DNA from: Spirochaetota bacterium
GTDB taxonomy: Bacteria > Spirochaetota > Spirochaetia > Treponematales > Breznakiellaceae
DNA length: 7,795 nt
Assembly (NCBI GenBank): GCA_023398155.1
Contig: JAEWSV010000255.1
Location: 1-7,795 of the forward strand
Direction of reading: 5' to 3'
Positions 1-7,597 of this stretch are shown here, one piece after another. Under the pieces are notes generated by a model. That model was given only the letters and a program-made list of their open reading frames with translations, did no database searches and was not told where the DNA came from. Within the stretch, counting starts at the first letter, position 1, and each line of letters opens with the position of its first letter. Position numbers and translations under genes: made by a program.

Positions 1-1
1 C

Positions 2-2341
2 TTCTGCCCCGAGTTGGCCGAGGATTGGAACGAGTACGAGGCGGAGCTCACGCGCGAGGCGTCGGTCCAAGTCATACGGCTCGGCGACCTATCCGTTTCC
101 GGGGAGCGCGACGAATCCTATCCCCGCGCGCCCATCGCGGAGCGCCGCGCGGAGCGGGCCCGCGCGGTCCTCGGAGATGCGGTCGGCCGCCTCCTCGCCT
201 TCCCGACCGCGCGCGAGGAAATACGCTGGATCGCGCTCGCGGTCCGGCGCCTCCTCGAGAACGGAGAAATAGCTCCGTCGGATATCGTGGTCTCCATACC
301 GAACGTCCAGGATTACGCCGAGCGCCTCCTCCTGGAATTCCGGCTGCGCGATATTCCCGCCGACCTCCGCGAAGGGCGCCCCATGTCCGAACAGTCGGTC
401 GGCCGGCTCTTCTCGGCCCTGGCGGCCTGCCCGGCGACGAGGTGGTCCTATCGCGCGCTCAAGGATCTCCTCCTGGATGCCGCACTCCCCTGGAAGAATC
501 GGTCCACGATCGACGCGCTCATGGAATTCGGCCTCCGGTATCGCTGCGTCTCGGGCTTCCCCGAGAACGGCAGGAACGTGGACGTCTGGGAGCGGACCTT
601 CGAACGCCTCAGGGACGATCAGGACGAGATCCGTTTCCCGCTCGGAAGGATCGAGTCCTTCTATCGGAACCTCAAGCGCGACGTGGCCGATATCGTGGCC
701 GCGTCCTCCTTCGCCGAACTTCGGAAGAAACTGTTGATGTTCAAGTCCAACCACTTCGAGGACAGCGCCTTGAACGCGGAATTGGACCTCCTCCTTTCGC
801 GCTCCCTGGAGGCCCTTCAAGAACTAGCCGATACCGAACGTCGTCTGGAAGGCCTGACCGTGGAACGGCCCTTCGACCTGTTCCGCATCCACCTACGCGG
901 CCTCCCCTATGTCTTCCAGGCGCGGACGAGCGGAGTCCGCGTCTACAAGTACCGGGTTTCGGCGCTCATCCAACCCGCGGTCCACTTCATCGCGAACGCG
1001 ACCCAAGACGCGGCCACGATCCGCGCCAATCCGGCACCCTTCCTCAGGGAAGACCGGAAGCTCCGCATCCGCGTGGACGAACGGGATATGTCCGGGGACT
1101 TCATAAGCGCCTACGCGCTCTCGGGCGATGCGGTCGTATTCACCGCGAGCGAGCGCGGCTTCACGACGCACTCGGTACCCCACCGGGCGCTCGCGGACGA
1201 GCGCTTCAAAGCGACCGAAAACTCTCCGGCTGCCGGCTCGGGGCCCGATCCCATCCGCCTAGAGACTGAACTCGCGCTCCATGGACCTTCCGGCGCGGAG
1301 CGGGCCGACGATGCCGATTGCGGCCCGACGACGGTCCAGAAGAAGGCGAGGGAGATCGTGGATAGCCTCGCGGGTTCTACTCCTCCGCTCGATATCCGGC
1401 GCGCTCCCCTCGCCGACGCCGAAGCGGCGGCCGCCCTCCGCGCCAAGCTGACCGGATCGGATGAAGGAGCCCGCGTCTCGCCGACCGGCCTCAACGACTT
1501 CGGCGCATGCGCTTATTCCTGGTTTCTCCGCCGGGGCCTCGGCATCAAGGAAAAGCAGACCGAAATCGAAACGATAGATCAACGGGAACTCGGCACGCTC
1601 TACCATCGGATACTGCAGCGCCTTTTCGACCGGATCAAGAACGAGGATGTCCGTTTCCGGGGGGATCGCCTGGATACCTATAAGGATTTCCTTACGGAAG
1701 AGACCGATGCGGCGCTCGCCGAGGCCCGCGCCGCAGAAGGGGCTTTTCAGGAGTCCGTCTACGCAATGTTGCGGCTCAAGCTCATCGCGGCCCTCTCGGC
1801 CTACCTTGAGGCGGACGCTACGCGCCTGGACGCCTGCGAGGTACTCGGGGCCGAATTCCCGCTCAAGCGGGCATATCCCGAACTCGGCCTCGCGCTCTCC
1901 GGCATCGCCGATCTCGTCCTCAGGAAAAACGACGGGACCCTAACGGTGGTGGACTTCAAGACCGGCCTCATGCCGACGGCCGGCGCCTTGGTTCCCGACG
2001 AGGAAGGCCTCCTCGGCGACTTCCAGATGGCGTCCTACGTCCGCATGGCGGAAAACGGAGGTAACGAGACGGTGAGCTCCGCCCGCTTCTATTCCATCGA
2101 CAAGCGGAAATTCCGTCCCGTCCTCGCCGATGATGAGCGCGCGCGCGCGAACGCGCTGCTCCCTATTTCCCGCGATGAGTACGGCGAGGCGCTCGATGCC
2201 GTGGACGAGGCCATGGAAGCGGTAGCGGGGGCGCTTGAGGGCGCGGCCTATCCGGTGCCGCCGCCCGGCTACCGCGCCGCCTGCGCCTCGTGCAAAGTGC
2301 TCTCGGTCTGTCGCCTGCCCTTCGCAGGAGGCGAGCCGTGA
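2..2341 (+). CDS. addB: AddB-type ATP-dependent nuclease subunit, C-terminal ~779 codons (5' end outside window)
   Basis: Probable second subunit of the AddAB helicase-nuclease, which unwinds and trims double-strand DNA ends in the cytoplasm for RecA loading. The frame is open to base 2 (FCPEL before the TTG at 14), so TTG14 is internal and the gene begins upstream; AddB proteins usually exceed 1000 residues. Numbering the codon at 2-4 as residue 1: about 65-130 and 310-400 resemble the inactive helicase-like core of AddB/RecC. Residues 490-770 are a RecB-type PD-(D/E)XK nuclease with H535, D637, D651, K653 in VVDFKTG, then Q675 and Y679. C503 together with C761, C764 and C770 (C-x2-C-x5-C at the extreme C-terminus) reproduces the AddB iron-sulfur staple. 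All catalytic and cluster residues are present, so the nuclease should be active. The stop overlaps the addA start by 4 bases. Whether a Walker A survives in the missing N-terminus cannot be seen. A broader label would be PD-(D/E)XK nuclease family protein. Confidence 0.85.
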   Translation, partial: FCPELAEDWNEYEAELTREASVQVIRLGDLSVSGERDESYPRAPIAERRAERARAVLGDAVGRLLAFPTAREEIRWIALAVRRLLENGEIAPSDIVVSIPNVQDYAERLLLEFRLRDIPADLREGRPMSEQSVGRLFSALAACPATRWSYRALKDLLLDAALPWKNRSTIDALMEFGLRYRCVSGFPENGRNVDVWERTFERLRDDQDEIRFPLGRIESFYRNLKRDVADIVAASSFAELRKKLLMFKSNHFEDSALNAELDLLLSRSLEALQELADTERRLEGLTVERPFDLFRIHLRGLPYVFQARTSGVRVYKYRVSALIQPAVHFIANATQDAATIRANPAPFLREDRKLRIRVDERDMSGDFISAYALSGDAVVFTASERGFTTHSVPHRALADERFKATENSPAAGSGPDPIRLETELALHGPSGAERADDADCGPTTVQKKAREIVDSLAGSTPPLDIRRAPLADAEAAAALRAKLTGSDEGARVSPTGLNDFGACAYSWFLRRGLGIKEKQTEIETIDQRELGTLYHRILQRLFDRIKNEDVRFRGDRLDTYKDFLTEETDAALAEARAAEGAFQESVYAMLRLKLIAALSAYLEADATRLDACEVLGAEFPLKRAYPELGLALSGIADLVLRKNDGTLTVVDFKTGLMPTAGALVPDEEGLLGDFQMASYVRMAENGGNETVSSARFYSIDKRKFRPVLADDERARANALLPISRDEYGEALDAVDEAMEAVAGALEGAAYPVPPPGYRAACASCKVLSVCRLPFAGGEP
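2326..2331 (+). promoter_or_regulatory. Ribosome binding site of addA, inside the addB 3' end
   Basis: AGGAGG lies 6 bases before the GTG at 2338 and matches the anti-Shine-Dalgarno perfectly. It decides the helicase start: the frame is open further upstream to an ATG at 2290, but that would add 16 residues (LSPALRRRRA-type sequence) read out of frame from the conserved AddB cysteine tail. The GTGA overlap (2338-2341) is a classical translational-coupling arrangement. Confidence 0.85.
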
Positions 2342-5300
2342 AAACGCTGAAACTGGACCGAGGCCAATCGGCCGCCTATAACGTCGACCGCAACGCCGTC
2401 GTGTCCGCGGGGGCCGGATCGGGGAAGACCACCGTGCTCGCCGAACGCTACGTGCGCCTCGTCACCGAGCGCGGCTTGGACGTCGATTCCATCCTCACGC
2501 TCACCTTTTCGCGCAAATCCGCGGCCGAGATGTACGGCCGCATCTACCGCCGGCTTTCGGAATCCGACCATCCGCGCGCCCGGGACCAGCTCGCGGCCTT
2601 CGATACGGCGCGCATCATGACCCTGGATTCCTTTTGCGCGGCGGTCGCGCGCGGCGCCTGTCACCGCTACGGCGTTCCGCCCGACTTCATTGTCGACGAG
2701 GCCCGCCTGCAGCGCATCGCGGACGAGGCGGCCGTGGAAGTCCTCATGGATCGCCGGGAAGAAGATGCTCTCCGCCGTCTGGTCGCGACGCGCGGCTTCG
2801 ATCGTATCCGCCGCGACTTCCTCGCGGACATAGCCGTCAATTCCATCTCCTTGGCCTCTCCTCCCGACTTCCAAGGCGACGCGGCGCGGCAAGCCGCGCA
2901 CCTCGCGGCGCGCATCGCCGAAGTCCGCGCGGAACTCGAGCGCATCGGCGCGGAAATCCTTTCGATCGACGATACGGGCGTCACCGGGACGACGCTCTCC
3001 AAGGCCAAGGCGGCCGTCCGCAGCGTCCTGCCGCTCGCGCTCGGTTCGGGCGACGCCGATCTCGCGGCCCTGATCGGAGCGGCTCGCTTCCTCGCTTCAG
3101 GCGATTCGTTCAAGCGGCCGAGCTCCGCCGCCGCCCAAGCCGCCCTCGTCGAGCTGCGCGAGCGGACCGACCCGCTCAAGAGTAACGCTAAGGAACTGCA
3201 AGTCCTCGCCGCGAGTTACCGCTACCGCGATGATGCCCTCGCCGTCGGAGCGCTCCTGGACGACTTCGCCGGACGCTTCCTTCAGCGCAAACGGAGGGAG
3301 GGCCTCCTCTCCTTCCACGATGCGGCGGAACTCGCCGTGGACATCCTCAAGCGGGACCGCGGCCTCCGCGACCACTACAAGAGCCGCATCCGCGCGATCA
3401 TGATCGACGAGTTCCAGGACGACAACGAGCTGCAAAAGGATCTCCTCTACCTGCTCGCGGAGCGCACCGATCGCCGCTCGGCAGGTATTCCGCGGCCGGA
3501 AGACCTCGCCCCGGATAAGCTCTTCTTCGTCGGGGACGAAAAACAATCCATATACCGTTTCCGCGGCGCCGACGTTTCGGTATTCAGGCGGCTTTCCTCT
3601 GAGCTCGACCCGGGCGGAAAGGCGGCCCTCGCGCTTTCCGTCAACTACCGTTCCTCCGCCGAACTCGTCGACTTCTTTAATGCCTTCTTCCCCGGCGTCT
3701 TCGGAAAGGCCGAGGAGCCCTTCGAGGCCGCGTTCTCGCCCATCGCTTCGGCGCCGGCTATTACCGACGAGCCGGAGCCGGATGCAGGACCTTTGTTCGC
3801 GGTTGTAGCGCCCCGAGCGGCCGCCCCGAGCGACGCCTCCCCCGCCGTGGAGTTCCACCTCCTCGTGCGCGGAGGCGAGATCGAGGGAGACGTCGATCAG
3901 GATGACGCCGAACTATCGGCCGCCGCCTCGGAAGCCTTCGCGGCGGCCCGCCGCATCGCGCTCGGAGTAGCCGCGGGCGAGTTCGCCTTCGGCGAAGTCG
4001 CCGTGCTCTTCCGGTCCACCTCGCGTCAGCACGAATACGAGCGCGCCCTCCGTCTCCTGGACGTTCCGTTCGTCGCGGCCGATCCCCGCGGCGTCTTCGC
4101 GGAAGGACCGGCCAACGATATCTACGCGATGCTCCGCCTCGCGCTTTTTCCCGGGGACGACACTTCCTATGCCGCGGTGCTCCGCTCTCCCTTCGTCCGC
4201 CTCGGCGACGATTCCCTGGTCCGCGTCTTCCTCTCAGGACGCGCGGAACCCTTCCCGGAGGACGCCGACGCACGTTGGTTTTCCGGAGACGACGACGCGC
4301 GCCGTTTCGCACGCGGTCGGGATCTCTACCGCTCCATCCTCGCTTCCATAGACCGCCAGAGCATTTCGGCTGTCATCGCGAGTCTTTGGTACGACGCCGG
4401 ATACCGTACGACCTTACTCGGCGATCGCGACGCGGCGGCTTGCCTCGGCCATTTCGACTACTTGTACGACCTGGCCTTGGACGCCGACCGCCGAGGACTT
4501 TGCCTTGCCGCCTTCCTGGATGAACTGGCCCCCCTCATGGGAACCGCGGAAAAAACCGAGGGCGGAGATCCCGGCGAAGGAAGAAATGCGGTCAGGCTCA
4601 TGACTGTCCATAAGAGCAAGGGCCTCGAGTTCCCTGTGGTCCTCATCGCGGACGCGGGGAATGAGGGCCGCGGCCTCAAGAATTCCCAACCTTATTATTT
4701 AGACCCGGAATACGGCGTCGCCGTCACCTTCCGTCCCGAAGACGCGGGGAAAGACGAGTCGGTCCAAAACTACTTTTTCGAACGGGCCCGCGCTGCAGAG
4801 GAAGCGCGGGAGACGGCTGAATTGCGGCGCTTGTTCTACGTAGCGGCCACGCGTGCCGAACGCAAGCTCCTCATTTTCGGCACGCGGAAAATATCCAAGA
4901 AGGAAAACGAGGAACTCGCCGCCCTTACGGGAACCGATCGCGCAGCGGCGATTCTCCGCAGCCTGAAAATTGACAAGGAAGGAGTAGTCCAAGCCAAATC
5001 CTTCTTGGATCTCACGGCGGCGGCGATCGCGTCGCCGGCCGCCGAAGCGGCCCGCTTCTCGTTGGAGCCGCTCGCCCTTCTCGGCGAGAAGGAACGGCGT
5101 CGGCTCGTCAGGGAGCCGGTCTCGGCTCAAAAACAATCGGCCTCGCCGACGAGGATTCCCGCCGCCGCCGCGAGCCTCGCGGCCTTCCATAGCCGTGCGG
5201 CGACGCCCATTCCCGCTGAGGCGCGCCGCGTCGTGAGTCCGAGCGCCATGGAAGCTATCGCCGATCAAGAGAAAGTAACCATCGCGGCCGGAGAAGCCCT

Positions 5301-5880
5301 CGCGGCCCTGGACATCGATCCCTATCTGAAGGCGGAAGGGATCGAAGCGGCCTTCGGCACGCTTTGCCACCATATCGTCGAACGAAGACTCTCAGGAAGG
5401 GCGGACGATATCCCGATAAAGATCGAGAGCGCGTTGGATCGTCTCGGTGAAAGGGAGCGGGCGGCCGTGATCGGCGCGGCCCTCAGGCTCGCCGACGCAT
5501 TCCTCGGCACCGAACTCGGCAGGAAAGCCCTTGCGGCCGTACGCAGGAGCGTGGAATTCCCGTTCCTGCTCCCGCTCCCGGATTTCGATGAACGCCCCTG
5601 GCTCGTCAACGGCACCATGGACCTCATCTTCGAGTCGGAGGATCGTTGCGTGATCGTCGATTTCAAGACCGATCGGCGCTTGATCCCCGCCGCGCACGCC
5701 GTACAGCTTTCCGCCTATCGGGCCGCGGCGAGCGCTTTTTCGGACCTGCCCGTGGAGACGTGGTTATTCTACTTGCGCGGAGCGCGAGCGGTACGCGTAG
5801 AAGAGCGCCTATCCCCGGCCCGCCTCGCGGAACTCGCCGCGGCCGCCGCGACATCCACCGCCCCATCGGAGGACGACTGA
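2338..5880 (+). CDS. addA: AddA-type UvrD/RecB helicase-nuclease subunit
   Basis: 1180 residues, the usual AddA length. It should act as the 3'-5' motor and one of the two nucleases of AddAB during double-strand-break resection. Superfamily 1A helicase motifs appear in order: Q10; Walker A GAGSGKTT 25-32 (K30); motif Ia TLTFSRKSAAEM 54-65; TLDSFC 95-100; Walker B IDEFQD 356-361; motif III VGDEKQSIYRFRGAD 398-412; motif IV LSVNYRSS 433-440; motif V LMTVHKSKGLEFP 754-766; motif VI LFYVAATRAERK 832-843. An alanine-rich linker (about 885-990) joins a C-terminal RecB-type nuclease: H1011 in GTLCHH, D1095, D1108 and K1110 in VDFKTDR, Q1123 and Y1127. No key residue is missing. GTG start is chosen for the perfect AGGAGG and the 4-base overlap with addB. 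RecB is the alternative name, but the neighbour with an AddB-style iron-sulfur tail, and no recC or recD in view, favours AddA. Confidence 0.92.
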   Translation: MKTLKLDRGQSAAYNVDRNAVVSAGAGSGKTTVLAERYVRLVTERGLDVDSILTLTFSRKSAAEMYGRIYRRLSESDHPRARDQLAAFDTARIMTLDSFCAAVARGACHRYGVPPDFIVDEARLQRIADEAAVEVLMDRREEDALRRLVATRGFDRIRRDFLADIAVNSISLASPPDFQGDAARQAAHLAARIAEVRAELERIGAEILSIDDTGVTGTTLSKAKAAVRSVLPLALGSGDADLAALIGAARFLASGDSFKRPSSAAAQAALVELRERTDPLKSNAKELQVLAASYRYRDDALAVGALLDDFAGRFLQRKRREGLLSFHDAAELAVDILKRDRGLRDHYKSRIRAIMIDEFQDDNELQKDLLYLLAERTDRRSAGIPRPEDLAPDKLFFVGDEKQSIYRFRGADVSVFRRLSSELDPGGKAALALSVNYRSSAELVDFFNAFFPGVFGKAEEPFEAAFSPIASAPAITDEPEPDAGPLFAVVAPRAAAPSDASPAVEFHLLVRGGEIEGDVDQDDAELSAAASEAFAAARRIALGVAAGEFAFGEVAVLFRSTSRQHEYERALRLLDVPFVAADPRGVFAEGPANDIYAMLRLALFPGDDTSYAAVLRSPFVRLGDDSLVRVFLSGRAEPFPEDADARWFSGDDDARRFARGRDLYRSILASIDRQSISAVIASLWYDAGYRTTLLGDRDAAACLGHFDYLYDLALDADRRGLCLAAFLDELAPLMGTAEKTEGGDPGEGRNAVRLMTVHKSKGLEFPVVLIADAGNEGRGLKNSQPYYLDPEYGVAVTFRPEDAGKDESVQNYFFERARAAEEARETAELRRLFYVAATRAERKLLIFGTRKISKKENEELAALTGTDRAAAILRSLKIDKEGVVQAKSFLDLTAAAIASPAAEAARFSLEPLALLGEKERRRLVREPVSAQKQSASPTRIPAAAASLAAFHSRAATPIPAEARRVVSPSAMEAIADQEKVTIAAGEALAALDIDPYLKAEGIEAAFGTLCHHIVERRLSGRADDIPIKIESALDRLGERERAAVIGAALRLADAFLGTELGRKALAAVRRSVEFPFLLPLPDFDERPWLVNGTMDLIFESEDRCVIVDFKTDRRLIPAAHAVQLSAYRAAASAFSDLPVETWLFYLRGARAVRVEERLSPARLAELAAAAATSTAPSEDD
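5868..5873 (+). promoter_or_regulatory. Ribosome binding site of the GAF/HD-GYP gene, inside the addA 3' end
   Basis: GGAGGA within the last codons of addA, with 9 bases between GGAGG (5868-5872) and the GTG at 5882. It supports that GTG as the start and, with the one-base gap to the addA stop, suggests coupled translation. Confidence 0.75.
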
Positions 5881-5881
5881 C

Positions 5882-7465
5882 GTGAACGAGAGCCCTACCT
5901 ACGACGAACTCCTCGATTCTTTCGAAGATCAGCGCCTCCTCATAGAAATCGGCAGGGATCTCATGCGCGAACGCGACGTGGATCGATTGCTCCGGCGCAT
6001 CCTGGAAGTGAGCCGGCTCATGACGGGGGCGGATGCGGGCAGCATCTTCCTGGCCGAAGAGCAGAACGGCAAGCCGGTCCTCCGATTCAAGTATTCCCAT
6101 ACGGTTTCCAAACAACTACCGTACGAGGAATTCACCATGTCCCGCACCGTGGGCTCCATAGCCGGCTACGTATCCCTCAACGGCCATAGTCTCAACATTC
6201 CCGATGTCTACAAGCTGGACGAGGACTTGCCGTACAGCTTCAACGATTCGTTCGATCTCGCGCACGGCTACCGCACGAAGTCCATGCTCGCGATTCCCAT
6301 GACGGACCACACCGGCGCGGTCGTCGGCGTCATCCAACTGCTCAATTCCAAAGAAATGCCCGAAAAATTCGGTATCAATCCCGATACGATCCTGCTCCGC
6401 AAGAACGAGGATTTCGAACGGCTCGTCGTGCCGTTCCAAGAACGGTATGAACCGCTCATGGAGGCGGTCGCGGCCCAGGCCGCGGTAGCCTTGGAAAACG
6501 CCTCGATGATCAAGCGCATCCTCGGCCAGTTCGAGCAATTCGTGGCGGCCGCCGTCGACGCGGTGGAAGCGCGCGATCCCGCGACGAGCGGCCATTCCTT
6601 CCGCGTCGCGGCGAACGCGGTCGCCCTTGCCCGTTCCCTCAACGCCCGCGACATCGCCGGAGGACGCCCGCTACGTTTTTCCGACGCCGCGCTCAAGGAA
6701 CTGGAATACGCGGGACTTCTCCACGACTTCGGCAAGGTCTACATCGATCCTTCAATCTTCCTCAAATCGAAGAAACTTTTCCCCGCCGATTTCGAACGGC
6801 TGAAATTGAGGCTCAAGTATCTCCGCCGTTCGCTGGAGCTCGATTTCGCGCTCCGAGAATCCTGCCTGGAATCGGATGCCCGAAAACGCCTAGACGAAGA
6901 GCGGGAAGCCACCCTACACGAACTCGTGAACGTTTCCCGCCTCATAGAGACGCTCAACGAACCCACCATGACGGCGGAGGATCCAGCCTCCCTCATCGCC
7001 CGCATCCAGGCCGCCGCGATTCCCCTCGTCCGCGGCATCGACGACGAGCCTATCCCGCTCCTCACCGCCGAAGAAATGGCGAATTTACTCATCAAGCGGG
7101 GAAGCCTCAACGATACCGAACGCGCCGAAATCGAGCGCCATGTCGTCCGATCGTACGAGTTCGTGAAGCGCATTCCCTGGCCGCCCGAGTATGCGCGGAT
7201 ACCCGAATACGTCAAAGCCCACCACGAGATGCTGGACGGGTCCGGATATCCGGACGGGCTCCGCGGCGACCAGATCCCCCTGCAGGCCCGGCTCCTCGCC
7301 GTTGCCGACATCTACGATGCGCTCACCGCATCGGACCGGCCTTATAAGAAATCTGCTACCCCGGAGCGGGCAGTCGAAATCCTCACCGAAGAGGCCGGCC
7401 GGGGAAAACTCGACGCGGAAATCGTGAAGACCATGCGGGAACTCGCCCTTGCGCCCACGAATTAG
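5882..7465 (+). CDS. GAF domain / HD-GYP domain protein, probable cyclic-di-GMP phosphodiesterase
   Basis: 527 residues, with no membrane segment or signal peptide seen, so probably a cytoplasmic sensor-effector. Residues about 15-155 form a GAF domain (the ILEVSRLMTGADAGSIFLAE strand-helix region, then KSMLAIPM and GVVQLLN-like VGVIQLLN). A helical linker (190-225) leads to an HD-GYP domain: H238 in SGHSFRV, H281-D282 in LLHDFGK, H420 in ERHVV, H447-H448 plus GYP 455-457 in HHEMLDGSGYP, and D476 in VADIYDAL. All expected metal ligands are present, so hydrolysis of cyclic-di-GMP (or a related cyclic dinucleotide) is likely; the GAF ligand is unknown. Between H281-D282 and H420 lie 137 residues against roughly 30 in minimal HD-GYP domains, because of a helical insert at about 310-400. 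The gene starts one base after the addA stop, so it very likely shares its message. Confidence 0.88.
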   Translation: MNESPTYDELLDSFEDQRLLIEIGRDLMRERDVDRLLRRILEVSRLMTGADAGSIFLAEEQNGKPVLRFKYSHTVSKQLPYEEFTMSRTVGSIAGYVSLNGHSLNIPDVYKLDEDLPYSFNDSFDLAHGYRTKSMLAIPMTDHTGAVVGVIQLLNSKEMPEKFGINPDTILLRKNEDFERLVVPFQERYEPLMEAVAAQAAVALENASMIKRILGQFEQFVAAAVDAVEARDPATSGHSFRVAANAVALARSLNARDIAGGRPLRFSDAALKELEYAGLLHDFGKVYIDPSIFLKSKKLFPADFERLKLRLKYLRRSLELDFALRESCLESDARKRLDEEREATLHELVNVSRLIETLNEPTMTAEDPASLIARIQAAAIPLVRGIDDEPIPLLTAEEMANLLIKRGSLNDTERAEIERHVVRSYEFVKRIPWPPEYARIPEYVKAHHEMLDGSGYPDGLRGDQIPLQARLLAVADIYDALTASDRPYKKSATPERAVEILTEEAGRGKLDAEIVKTMRELALAPTN

Positions 7466-7508
7466 CCGCCGACCCACGACGCTACGACGAAATACGTAGA
7501 GAAAAAAG

Positions 7509-7546
7509 CCGAAACTCCGAAAGACGTTCGATGTCGGGAATCTCGG
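7509..7546. other. Imperfect inverted repeat with an adjacent A6 tract in the intergenic leader
   Basis: Arms 7509-7520 and 7534-7546 can pair at about 12 positions with two mismatches and one bulge around a 13-base loop. Six A residues lie just to the left (7502-7507). Read on the minus strand this is a stem followed by C and six T, the form of an intrinsic terminator. On the plus strand no T tract follows. No minus-strand gene lies to the right inside the window, so function is uncertain. Confidence 0.25.
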
Positions 7547-7558
7547 AATAGGGCATCT

Positions 7559-7597
7559 TCCTCCCTGCGATCACCGATCGCGATGGAGGACCTTTTT
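7559..7597 (+). promoter_or_regulatory. Hairpin that sequesters the Shine-Dalgarno of the next gene and ends in T5 (terminator-like)
   Basis: Outer stem TCCTCC 7559-7564 pairs fully with GGAGGA 7585-7590. After a small internal loop (C7565 against A7583-T7584) an inner stem 7566-7572 pairs with 7576-7582 (GCGATC/GATCGC plus one T-G wobble), closed by the triloop ACC. That makes 13 pairs in 32 bases. CC and five T (7593-7597) follow, then ATG. The whole ribosome-binding site is inside the 3' arm. Stem plus T tract also has the shape of an intrinsic terminator for the upstream operon. Pairing is read directly from the sequence; either role is inference. No known riboswitch class was recognised. 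Confidence 0.5.
7585..7589 (+). promoter_or_regulatory. Ribosome binding site of the exported-protein gene
   Basis: GGAGG with 8 bases to the ATG at 7598. It overlaps another in-frame ATG at 7583, which has only pyrimidine-rich sequence upstream and would give an acidic MEDLF leader, so 7598 is the better start. This site is the 3' arm of the outer stem of the hairpin at 7559-7590. Confidence 0.7.

Noticed and set aside
14..16. TTG at 14 as the start of the first gene
   Set aside because: The frame is open to the window edge, no ribosome-binding site precedes it, and a start here would leave an AddB protein several hundred residues short.
25..1269. Long plus-strand reading frame overlapping addB in another frame
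   Set aside because: Its translation is arginine/proline-rich without any recognisable domain, while the overlapping frame holds conserved AddB sequence. It is a GC-rich shadow.
2290..2337. ATG at 2290 as the addA start
   Set aside because: It would overlap the conserved AddB cysteine tail by about 50 bases; GTG2338 has a perfect AGGAGG and the usual 4-base overlap.
3097..3858. Long antisense frames (also 89-820, 2269-2901, 4699-5373, 6739-7311)
   Set aside because: All lie opposite conserved helicase, nuclease or HD-GYP motifs, lack family motifs, and are expected in GC-rich DNA with strong codon bias.
7466..7597. Cyclic-di-GMP riboswitch in the leader after the HD-GYP gene
   Set aside because: The location made it tempting, but the conserved GEMM core and tetraloop-receptor pattern are not visible, and neither is another riboswitch consensus.
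7466..7597. Sigma-70 promoter for the exported-protein gene
   Set aside because: No pair of -35 and -10 boxes with acceptable match and spacing was found; weak candidates near 7527-7550 match too few positions.
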